Positions 1 to 7,270 of a stretch of 64,000 nucleotides of DNA are shown here, piece by piece. Each line of letters begins with the position of its first letter. Position 1 is the first letter of the stretch. The notes beneath the pieces are model-generated. The model was not told the origin of the DNA and did not search any database. It saw nothing but the letters and a program-made list of their open reading frames with translations. Source of the stretch: Pseudomonas sp. RGM2987. GTDB taxonomy: Bacteria; Pseudomonadota; Gammaproteobacteria; Pseudomonadales; Pseudomonadaceae. The stretch covers positions 1-64,000 of the forward strand of contig NZ_JALJDX010000214.1 of NCBI RefSeq assembly GCF_022952855.1. Reading direction: 5' to 3'. The translations under genes were made by a program, and so were the position numbers.

Positions 1-69
1 CGAAAGCGATCGGTCAGCTATTGATGGTATCGACTGACACACCGCCTTCGCGAGCAAGCCCGCTCCCAC
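1..69. repeat. REP palindrome pair, left arm cut by the window edge
   Basis: Bases 43-69 read CGCCTTCGCGAGCAAGCC followed by CGCTCCCAC, the right arm of the Pseudomonas REP element found complete at 24882-24968 and 27576-27662. The first bases (CGAAAGCG) fit the end of an inverted partner arm lying mostly outside the window. It sits just beyond the stop codon of the sigma-54 regulator, the usual extragenic position. Confidence 0.75.
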
Positions 70-91
70 AGGGGATCGTGGGTTATTCGCG

Positions 92-1909
92 TTATTCAGC
101 ATCCAAACGCCGTGACAGGCGATACGAAAGCTGCGCACGAGTCAGGCCCAGGCGCCGGGCCGCTTCGGAGACGTTGCCTTTCACTTCGCGCAGGCAATGA
201 TCGATCATCGTGTCCTCGATCTCCTGCAGCGATAACCGGCTCAGGTCCCTGCCACCGAACAACGCCTGGATGGCGTCATTGCCTGGAGCCGCGGGCGTGC
301 GGGTGTCCGGTGCCGGGTCATTGGTTGCCGCCGCCAGTTGACCGCGATTGCCGATGGAGAACATCGGCTGGGCCAACCGTTCGCCACTGGTGAACAAGTG
401 GGCCAGGTCGATGGCTCCGCCATCGGGGGCGCTGATCACGCCACGCTCCACCAGGTTCTGCAATTCCCGGATGTTGCCCGGGAAGTCATAAGCCAGCAGG
501 GTGTCGGCGGTGCGGGGAGTGAAGCCGCTGATATGGCGGCCATGGAGCTGGGTGAAGCGCTGCAGGAAATGTGTCATCAGCAGTGGAATGTCTTCCTTAC
601 GTTCGCGCAGCGGTGGCAGGTGGATCGGAAAGACATTCAGGCGGAAGAACAAGTCCTCGCGAAACTCACCGCGCTGGGCGGCGGCACGCAAATCGACGTT
701 GGTCGCCGCGACCACCCGCACATTCACCTTCAGTGTGCGACTGCCGCCGACCCGTTCGATCTCGCCTTCCTGCAAGGCTCGCAGCAATTTGCCTTGGGCG
801 ACCAGGCTGAGGGTGGCGATTTCGTCGAGAAACAGCGTGCCGCCGTCGGCGCGCTCAAAGCGTCCGGCCCGTGATTGCGTGGCGCCGGTGAAGGCCCCGC
901 GCTCAACCCCGAACAGTTCCGACTCCATCAGGTTTTCCGGAATGGCCGCGCAATTGATGGCGACAAAGGGCTCGTCGTGACGCGGGCTGATGCGGTGCAG
1001 CATCCGGGCGAACATTTCCTTGCCGACCCCGGACTCACCCGTGAACAGCACCGTCGCCTGGGTGGGCGCGACCCGTCGCAGCATGTGGCAGGCCGCGTTG
1101 AAGGCCGACGAGATGCCAACCATGTCGCCGTCCTGGGCCGGTCTGCAAGCCTGCAGATCAGCCGGCAGCGCGCCTTTGTCGCCTTGGCTGCGAGCGGTGG
1201 CGCCATGTCCGCCACTGCTGACAAAGGGTTCGGCATTGAGGTCAGCGAGGATTTCTTCGGCGTTGTCCCATTCCTCGGCGGGCTTACCGATCAACCGGCA
1301 GATACTCGATCCGGTGGACCGGCATTCGACCTCTTGATAGAGAATCAGCCGGCCGACCATGGCCGAGGTGTACCCAGTGGCGTAGCCGGTCTGCATCCAG
1401 CAGGCCGGTTCGGTGCCGATGCCGAACTGGGCGATGTGCTCATCATCCTCGCTGGAGTGGTGCCAGAGGAATTCGCCGTAGTAGGTGCCCAGGTTCATAT
1501 CGAATTCGAAGTGCACCGGCTCGACTTTCACCGCGCCTTCAATGGCGTGGATGATCGGGCCGGCGGCGAACAGCGCCAGGAAGTCGGCTTCGGGGAAGCG
1601 CTCCTTGATCAGTGCCGCGTCCCGGGCGCCGCAATGGTAGCCGGTGCGCAGCATGATGCCGCGGGCGCGGGCCAGGCCCATGCTTTCGATCAATTCCCGG
1701 CGCAGCGCACCGATCCCACTGCTGTGCATCAGCAGCATGCGCGCGCCGTTCAGCCAGATGCGCCCGTCGCCGGGGCTGAACATCAGGCACTCGGTCAGAT
1801 CCTGCAAGGTCGGCGAGGCGCCCGGAGGTAACTGCTCGCTGGCGCCACGCACGGGCTTCTTCGGGACTCCACCGGCGAGTTCGGCCAGGGAAATCAACTT
1901 ATCTGCCAT
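92..1909 (-). CDS. XylR/DmpR-type sigma-54-dependent transcriptional activator
   Basis: A 605-residue enhancer-binding protein. The N-terminal third (about 33-205) has the XylR_N plus V4R ligand-sensing architecture of aromatic-responsive activators such as XylR and DmpR. A linker leads to the AAA+ domain with Walker A GESGVGKE at 291-298, the sigma-54 contact motif GAFTGA at 338-343 and Walker B ending LFLDEI near 359-364. A Fis-type helix-turn-helix lies at about 580-602 ([15 protein letters not shown]). The ATG at 1909 is preceded by AAGGATT. It is divergent from the calA cassette, whose intergenic region has a -24/-12 promoter, so it probably activates that operon upon binding an aromatic ligand directly. 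The ligand is unknown; a phenylpropanoid is inferred from calA. Confidence 0.93.
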   Translation of the reverse strand: MADKLISLAELAGGVPKKPVRGASEQLPPGASPTLQDLTECLMFSPGDGRIWLNGARMLLMHSSGIGALRRELIESMGLARARGIMLRTGYHCGARDAALIKERFPEADFLALFAAGPIIHAIEGAVKVEPVHFEFDMNLGTYYGEFLWHHSSEDDEHIAQFGIGTEPACWMQTGYATGYTSAMVGRLILYQEVECRSTGSSICRLIGKPAEEWDNAEEILADLNAEPFVSSGGHGATARSQGDKGALPADLQACRPAQDGDMVGISSAFNAACHMLRRVAPTQATVLFTGESGVGKEMFARMLHRISPRHDEPFVAINCAAIPENLMESELFGVERGAFTGATQSRAGRFERADGGTLFLDEIATLSLVAQGKLLRALQEGEIERVGGSRTLKVNVRVVAATNVDLRAAAQRGEFREDLFFRLNVFPIHLPPLRERKEDIPLLMTHFLQRFTQLHGRHISGFTPRTADTLLAYDFPGNIRELQNLVERGVISAPDGGAIDLAHLFTSGERLAQPMFSIGNRGQLAAATNDPAPDTRTPAAPGNDAIQALFGGRDLSRLSLQEIEDTMIDHCLREVKGNVSEAARRLGLTRAQLSYRLSRRLDAE

Positions 1910-1952
1910 GGGGAATCCTTAAGAGAAGTAACCATAGTCCGCATAGTGCAGC

Positions 1953-1963
1953 ATGAAATTCAT
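1953..1963. promoter_or_regulatory. possible upstream activator site (short palindrome)
   Basis: ATGAA-A-TTCAT is an 11-nt inverted repeat lying about 110 nt upstream of the -24 element of the calA promoter, a normal distance for an enhancer site of a sigma-54 activator. It is short and AT-rich, so chance occurrence is quite possible. No second copy is obvious. Confidence 0.2.
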
Positions 1964-2071
1964 CAAATCATCACTTTTTTTGCACGTCAGATCCTTCATT
2001 GCCAGCAGGGAAATCACCGAAATGGTTTGCATGCCGCGTGCTTGAGCGGTTGACGGGCTATTGCCGATAGA

Positions 2072-2087
2072 TGGCATATCGCTTGCT
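2072..2087 (+). promoter_or_regulatory. sigma-54 (-24/-12) promoter of the calA operon
   Basis: The sequence TGGCATATCGCTTGCT matches the RpoN consensus TGGCAYR-N4-TTGCW at every defined position, with GG and GC separated by the required ten bases. It reads toward calA, with transcription expected to start near 2098, about 85 nt upstream of the calA ATG. The divergent gene encodes a sigma-54 activator, which supports it strongly. Confidence 0.85.
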
Positions 2088-2181
2088 AAAACTAGTTACC
2101 GAGCTTAACTAATTCGGCAAATAACAATATGGCTTGGCAGCCCTCGTGCGGGGTCGCACAAGCACCAACCGGGAAACCCGT

Positions 2182-2949
2182 ATGAAGCTGACCAATAAGA
2201 AGATCGTCGTGACCGGGGTCTCCTCGGGTATCGGCGCCGAAACAGCCAGGGCCCTGCGTGCTCGCGGAGCCATCGTGATCGGCATGGACCGCAACGAACC
2301 CAGCCTGAGCCTGGACGGGTTTATCCAGGCCGACCTCAGCCATCCCGAGGCGATCGACGAGGCGGTGCGCCAGCTGCCGGAACATATCGACGGGCTGTGC
2401 AATATTGCCGGGGTGCCCGGCACGGCCGATCCGCGGCTCGTTGCCTACGTCAATTACCTGGGCCTGCGCCATCTCTGCGCGGCGACGCTGCCGCGGATCA
2501 ACGAGGGTGGCAGCATCGTCAACGTGACGTCGATTCTCGGTGCGCAATGGCCGCAGCGCCTGGACCTGCACAAGGAATTGGCCCGTATCGAGGGCTTTTT
2601 CCAGGGCCAGGCATGGCTGGCCCAGCACCCGGTGCCCCCGGAGAGCTGCTATCAGTATTTCAAGGAAGCCCTGATCGTCTGGACCTATCTGCAGGCCCAG
2701 CCCTGGTTCATGGAAACGTCGGTGCGCATGAACAGCGTGGCGCCGGGGCCGGTGTTCACGCCCATTCTCGGTGATTTCGTCAGCATGCTCGGCCAGGAGC
2801 GCGTCGATGCCGATGCCCACCGCATGAAGCGCCCGGCCTACGCCGATGAAGTGGCCGTCGCCATTGCTTTCCTGTGCGCTGATGAGTCGCGCTGGATCAA
2901 TGGCATCAACCTGCCGGTCGATGGGGGGCTGGCCTCTACCTACATCTGA
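2182..2949 (+). CDS. calA: coniferyl-alcohol dehydrogenase (SDR family)
   Basis: A 255-residue short-chain dehydrogenase. The nucleotide-binding motif TGVSSGIG is at 11-18, NIAG at 73-76, and the catalytic set is Ser116, Tyr156 and Lys160 (YQYFK). Length and sequence, from the start MKLTNKKIVV to the C-terminal INLPVDGGLASTYI, agree with what I remember of CalA from the eugenol degrader Pseudomonas sp. HR199, which oxidises coniferyl alcohol to coniferyl aldehyde with NAD+. ATG 2182 is chosen over the upstream in-frame 2134 because CalA-like proteins begin there, although the ribosome site is weak. It is first in a sigma-54-driven operon. Its companion aldehyde dehydrogenase (calB) is not in the window, so the true substrate may be another allylic or aryl alcohol. 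Confidence 0.85.
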   Translation: MKLTNKKIVVTGVSSGIGAETARALRARGAIVIGMDRNEPSLSLDGFIQADLSHPEAIDEAVRQLPEHIDGLCNIAGVPGTADPRLVAYVNYLGLRHLCAATLPRINEGGSIVNVTSILGAQWPQRLDLHKELARIEGFFQGQAWLAQHPVPPESCYQYFKEALIVWTYLQAQPWFMETSVRMNSVAPGPVFTPILGDFVSMLGQERVDADAHRMKRPAYADEVAVAIAFLCADESRWINGINLPVDGGLASTYI

Positions 2950-3047
2950 ACAAGGAACCATCGCCTGCGCATTTTGCGGGCGGCTCGTTGCCGATCGATT
3001 TTTGCAAGAAAAGCTGCTTCCACACAACAAGAACAATGAGGAACACC

Positions 3048-4694
3048 ATGCACAACTCTCGATGCTACCCGGGCTTCAAGCGTTCCGCCTTGGCTCTTTC
3101 GGCTTGCCTCGCTGGCCTGGCTTCCCAGGCCCAGGCCGCGCAGATCGACCTGGGCGACAGTGACTGGCGCCTGCGCTGGGACAACACCATCAAGTACAGC
3201 CAGGCCTGGCGTCTGCAGGGCGCCGACGACCACCTGACCAACGCGCCGACGGCGGGCGGCCTGTATCCATCGATCCAGAGCCAGGGTGACAAGAACTTCA
3301 GTCGTGGCCTGGTCTCCAACCGCTTGGACCTGTTCAGTGAGATGGACCTGAGCAAGGAAAACTACGGCCTGCGCCTCAGCGGCGCGGCGTGGTACGACGA
3401 TGTCTATAACAGGGACACCGACGACAGCGCGAACCCGCATTTTCTCGACGATACCCGCGAACTGCATGGGCGCGACGCCGAGCTGCTGGATGCCTTTGTG
3501 TTTCTGCGTGGCAATGTCGGCGATGCGAGCCAGGGCACCGTGCGCCTGGGGCGGCACAGCCTGATCTACGGTGAGAGCCTGTTCTACGGCAGCAACGGCA
3601 TTGCCGCTGCGCAAGGGCCCACCGACGTCGTCAAGCTGCTCAGCGTGCCGGGGACCCAGTTCAAGGAGATCCTGCGTCCGGTCAACCAGGTGTCCGGACA
3701 GTTGCAGATCAACCCGCAGTTGTCCGTTGGCGCCTACTATCAGTTCGAGTGGGAACGTTCCAACGTGCCGGGGGCGGGCAGCTACCTGAGCGATAACGAT
3801 GGCATCGGCAAAGGGGCTGGCGACTGGACCGAAGTGTTTGGCAACACCACCGTCCATGCGTCCGATATCGAGGCCAGGAACTCGGGGCAAGGCGGCATGC
3901 AATTGCGCTTCAAGCCTGAAGGCACTGAAGTGGAACTGGGCTTCTACGCCGCCAAGTATCACGACAAGACGCCAAGTGCGCTGTATGCCTACCTGGACGG
4001 TGCGGCGGCGGCCGCCACCGGACTGCCGATCCTGAGTGCCTATCGCCAGGTCTACGCCGAAGACATCAAAACCGTTGGCGCCAGTTTCTCCACGGCCTAC
4101 GGCCCGTTCAACTTCGCTGGCGAAACCTCGGTGCGTTGGGATGCGCCTCTGGTGAGCAACCTGCAGGTAGTGACGCCAGGCACCGCGGCGGACAACAGCG
4201 GCGATGCGCTCTACGCCAAGGGCAAGACCGCGCACGTCAACCTGTCGACGATTTACCTGCTGTCGCCCGGTTCACTGTGGGACGGTGGCTCGGTACTCGC
4301 CGAACTGGCCTGGAACCGCACCCTCAGCGTGACCGACAACCCTGGCGCATTGGACCCCAACACCACCCGCGATGCCACTGCGCTGCGAGTGCTGGCAGAA
4401 CCTGCGTACTTCCAGGTGGCCGACGGTCTCGACCTGAGCGTACCAGTGGGTTTTGGCGTAGGCCTCGACGGTCGCTCCTCGGCCGTCAGCAAGGGTGGTT
4501 TCGGCAACTCCCACGCCGGCGACTGGAGCGTTGGGGTCAAGGCCACCTACCTGCAACGCTGGGACTTTGGCATCAACTACGTGAATTTCTTCGGCAAGAC
4601 CGCGGCAGGCCTGCGCGAGGACGGCAACTTCAGCTATGCGCAGTCCCTGGCCGACCGTGACTTCGTCTCCATGTACGTGAAAACCACATTCTAA
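3048..4694 (+). CDS. DUF1302 family outer-membrane-associated protein
   Basis: A 548-residue exported protein. ATG 3048 is preferred over in-frame ATGs at 2988 and 3036 because GAGGA stands about 7 nt upstream and a signal peptide follows (SALALSACLAGLASQAQAA, cut near residue 30). The mature part is rich in alternating aromatic and polar stretches and ends in an aromatic residue (VKTTF), consistent with an outer-membrane beta barrel. DUF1302 and DUF1329 genes almost always travel together with an MMPL transporter in clusters for hydrophobic substrates (steroids, terpenoids, aromatics). Their biochemical role is not settled; substrate passage across the envelope is inferred. Confidence 0.88.
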   Translation: MHNSRCYPGFKRSALALSACLAGLASQAQAAQIDLGDSDWRLRWDNTIKYSQAWRLQGADDHLTNAPTAGGLYPSIQSQGDKNFSRGLVSNRLDLFSEMDLSKENYGLRLSGAAWYDDVYNRDTDDSANPHFLDDTRELHGRDAELLDAFVFLRGNVGDASQGTVRLGRHSLIYGESLFYGSNGIAAAQGPTDVVKLLSVPGTQFKEILRPVNQVSGQLQINPQLSVGAYYQFEWERSNVPGAGSYLSDNDGIGKGAGDWTEVFGNTTVHASDIEARNSGQGGMQLRFKPEGTEVELGFYAAKYHDKTPSALYAYLDGAAAAATGLPILSAYRQVYAEDIKTVGASFSTAYGPFNFAGETSVRWDAPLVSNLQVVTPGTAADNSGDALYAKGKTAHVNLSTIYLLSPGSLWDGGSVLAELAWNRTLSVTDNPGALDPNTTRDATALRVLAEPAYFQVADGLDLSVPVGFGVGLDGRSSAVSKGGFGNSHAGDWSVGVKATYLQRWDFGINYVNFFGKTAAGLREDGNFSYAQSLADRDFVSMYVKTTF

Positions 4695-4712
4695 TAAGAG
4701 GCTTCATTCTCT

Positions 4713-6074
4713 ATGCAAAGCCAATTTTCCTTGCGTATTTCGGCCCTGACCGTTGCGTTGCTAAGTGCTGGACTCGTGCAGGCGGCGGTTTCGCCTGAGC
4801 AGGCCGCACGGCTGAACAAAGACCTGACACCCATGGGCGCCGAGCGTGCCGGCAACAAGGACGGCAGCATCCCGCCATGGACCGGCGGCTATACCCAGGT
4901 GCCGGCCGGCTACAAGAACGGCGACAAACGCGCCGATCCGTTCGCCGCCGACAAGCCGCTGTACACGGTCAGCGCTGCAAACATGGCGCAGTATGCCGAC
5001 CAGTTGGCCGATGGCACCAAAGCCTTGATGCAGAAGTATCCGGGCTATCGCCTGGACGTCTATCCGACCCACCGCAGTGCCGCGGCGCCGCAATGGGTAT
5101 ATGACAACACCCTGAAGAACGCGACCCGTGCCACGGTGGATGTGGAAACCGAGAAAGTCGACGGTGCCTATGGCGGGATTCCGTTCCCATTGCCGCAGAA
5201 CGGCACCGAGGCGCTGTGGAACTATCGGCTGTCCTGGCAGGGCGCCGATACGTTCTACTCGCCGTTCGACACCTGGTTGATGACCGCTGGCGGCAAGAAG
5301 ATCCAGGCGACCCGGGCACGTTTCTGGTATCAGGCTCCTTACTACTTCAAAGAGGGCAGCCTCGAGACGTTCGGCGGCAAGTTCCTGATCGGCAAGTTGG
5401 CCACCGAGCTGCCATCCTCCAAGGCCGGTGAGGGCCTGATGACGCACTGGGACATGGATCCGGGCAAACGCGCCGCCTGGCAGTATCTGGTCGGCCAGCG
5501 GCGGGTGCGCCGTGCGCCGAACATTGCCTACGACACCCCGGACTTCGTCACCTCCGGCGTCGGCTTTTTCGACGAGGCTTTCATGATCTTCGGTCCGACC
5601 GACCGACACGATCTGAAACTGGTGGGCAAGAAAGAGCTGTTGGTGCCTTACAACAACAACCGTGCGGCCGCGGCGAAGAGCGATGACCTGGTTAAACCGG
5701 GCTTCCTGAACCCCGATCTGGTGCGCTGGGAGAAGCACCGGGTTTGGGTGGTGAGCGCTACGCTCAAGGATGGCAAGCGTCATGTGGTGCCAAAGCGTAC
5801 CTATTACGTGGACGAGGACTCCTGGCAAGTGCTGCTGGTCGATGGTTACGACGCCCAGGGCAAATTGGGGCGCCACAACTACTCGCTGACTCTGCTGGCG
5901 CCTGAAATGCCCGTGCTCACCGCACAGATGTCGTGGGGCAGCTACAACCTGGAAACCGGCGCGTACTTCCTGAACTCCTCGGCCAACGACCTGGACGTGC
6001 AGTACCAGAGCTATCCGCGTCCGCCGGCGTCGTTCTTCACGCCGGATGCCATGGCTAACGACAGTTTGCGCTGA
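4713..6074 (+). CDS. DUF1329 family exported protein
   Basis: A 453-residue protein with a signal peptide (ALTVALLSAGLVQAAVS). The N-terminal segment of the mature protein has the AARLNKDLTPMGAERAGNKD pattern typical of DUF1329, followed by a large soluble or beta-rich domain with conserved GSYNLETG and FFTPDAMAN near the end. DUF1329 resembles LolA/LolB-type lipid-binding folds by general knowledge, so a periplasmic carrier for hydrophobic molecules is plausible. It lies 18 nt after the DUF1302 gene, with AGAGG upstream of the ATG, so the two are cotranscribed. Confidence 0.88.
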   Translation: MQSQFSLRISALTVALLSAGLVQAAVSPEQAARLNKDLTPMGAERAGNKDGSIPPWTGGYTQVPAGYKNGDKRADPFAADKPLYTVSAANMAQYADQLADGTKALMQKYPGYRLDVYPTHRSAAAPQWVYDNTLKNATRATVDVETEKVDGAYGGIPFPLPQNGTEALWNYRLSWQGADTFYSPFDTWLMTAGGKKIQATRARFWYQAPYYFKEGSLETFGGKFLIGKLATELPSSKAGEGLMTHWDMDPGKRAAWQYLVGQRRVRRAPNIAYDTPDFVTSGVGFFDEAFMIFGPTDRHDLKLVGKKELLVPYNNNRAAAAKSDDLVKPGFLNPDLVRWEKHRVWVVSATLKDGKRHVVPKRTYYVDEDSWQVLLVDGYDAQGKLGRHNYSLTLLAPEMPVLTAQMSWGSYNLETGAYFLNSSANDLDVQYQSYPRPPASFFTPDAMANDSLR

Positions 6075-6083
6075 GGCACCGTA

Positions 6084-6113
6084 CCACGCGCCGGGCTCGG
6101 CATCGGCGCGTGG
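6084..6113. other. strong hairpin between DUF1329 and the YCF48-like gene
   Basis: A perfect 10-bp stem (CCACGCGCCG, then CGGCGCGTGG) around a 10-nt loop begins 9 nt after the DUF1329 stop. No U-tract follows (GCGTTTGG), so it is not a standard intrinsic terminator. It may protect the 3' end of the upstream message, or lower expression of the downstream genes. Confidence 0.55.
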
Positions 6114-6148
6114 CGTTTGGCTAAATTTCCTGGTGGGTTGGAGCGCAC

Positions 6149-7228
6149 ATGATCGGTAAATTTTCACTCGCACGGGCCCTGTCGGCGGCCCTAGCGCTGA
6201 CGTTTCTTCTGGCGTGCGGCGCGGCCGTGGCCAATCCGGGGATTGCGCTGCTCGACCAGCCGGCCATGCAGAGCGCCAAGGCCCGCCATGCAGTGTTGCT
6301 GGCGGTAACCCGCGCCGGAGAACGGTTGGTGGCCGTGGGCGAGCGAGGCATCGTGCTGCTCTCGGATGACTCGGGCAAGACCTGGCGCCAAGCCCAGGTT
6401 CCGGTCAGCATCAGCCTGACGGCCGTGCAGTTTGTCAGCGCCGAAGAGGGCTGGGCGGTCGGGCACATGGGCGTGGTGCTGCACAGCACCGATGGCGGCG
6501 AAACCTGGGGCAAGCAGCTCGACGGCATCGAGGTCGCGCAGTTGGCGTTGGGACTGGCACAGCAAAGCGGTGACGCCCAGCGCCTCAGCGACGCCGAACG
6601 GCTGGTAGCTGACGGCCCCGACAAGCCATTTCTCGACCTGTACTTCAGCGACCTGCGCAACGGCTACGTGGTCGGTGCCTACGGCTTGATCCTGCGCACG
6701 GCGGACGGCGGCCTGAGCTGGCAGCCCTGGATGCATCAGTTGGACAACCCCGAGGGCCTGAACCTGTATGGCATTCGCGCTGCCGGCAGTGGGCTGTTCA
6801 TAGTCGGCGAGCGTGGTTTGCTGCTGCGATCGAGCGACAACGGGCACAGTTTCCAAGCGCTCGACTCACCCTACGCCGGCAGTTTCTTCGGCCTGCAAGG
6901 CAATGCCCGCGGCGAGTTGGTGGCGTTCGGTCTGCGCGGCAATGTGTTCTGGTCGGGTGACCAGGGCGCCAGTTGGCGGTCCATCGACACGGGCCTGGAG
7001 GTGGCGATGTCAGCCGCGACGCCCTTGGCCGATGGCGCGCTGGTGCTGGCCAGCCAGGCCGGTGACCTTCTGCTCAGCGCCGGACGGGGAAGCCGATTCC
7101 ATCCCCTGGCCGCTCCGATCGGCACCTCGATTGCCGGGCTGGCGGCCGCGCCCGATGGCAGCCTGATTTGCGTCGGACTGAGCGGACTGAACCGGCTCAA
7201 TCCCGATCTTTTCTCGGCGCAACGCTGA
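6149..7228 (+). CDS. YCF48/BNR-repeat beta-propeller protein
   Basis: A 359-residue exported protein (signal peptide ending LLACGAAVA). Repeated sialidase-type blades are visible: LLSDDSGKTWRQ, VLHSTDGGETWG, LRTADGGLSWQP, LRSSDNGHSF and WSGDQGASWRS, each with the S/T-x-D/N-x-G-x-(T/S)-W Asp-box. This matches the photosystem assembly/Ycf48-like propellers that accompany DUF1302, DUF1329 and MMPL genes in degradation clusters. It probably acts in the periplasm as an assembly or scaffolding partner of the MMPL transporter encoded next. No enzymatic residues are recognised. Confidence 0.88.
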   Translation: MIGKFSLARALSAALALTFLLACGAAVANPGIALLDQPAMQSAKARHAVLLAVTRAGERLVAVGERGIVLLSDDSGKTWRQAQVPVSISLTAVQFVSAEEGWAVGHMGVVLHSTDGGETWGKQLDGIEVAQLALGLAQQSGDAQRLSDAERLVADGPDKPFLDLYFSDLRNGYVVGAYGLILRTADGGLSWQPWMHQLDNPEGLNLYGIRAAGSGLFIVGERGLLLRSSDNGHSFQALDSPYAGSFFGLQGNARGELVAFGLRGNVFWSGDQGASWRSIDTGLEVAMSAATPLADGALVLASQAGDLLLSAGRGSRFHPLAAPIGTSIAGLAAAPDGSLICVGLSGLNRLNPDLFSAQR

Positions 7229-7270
7229 ACAACTTGCCTGAGCCCTCGCGGGCCGTATGCGGAGCATGAC

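Noticed and set aside
875-1831. 318-codon plus-strand frame over the sigma-54 activator
   Set aside because: Antisense shadow of the activator's conserved AAA+ and V4R regions.
2940-4235. 431-codon open frame antisense to DUF1302
   Set aside because: Low-complexity Arg/Gly/Val/Gln-rich translation, no ribosome site, exactly opposite a well-supported gene; a GC-rich codon-shadow.
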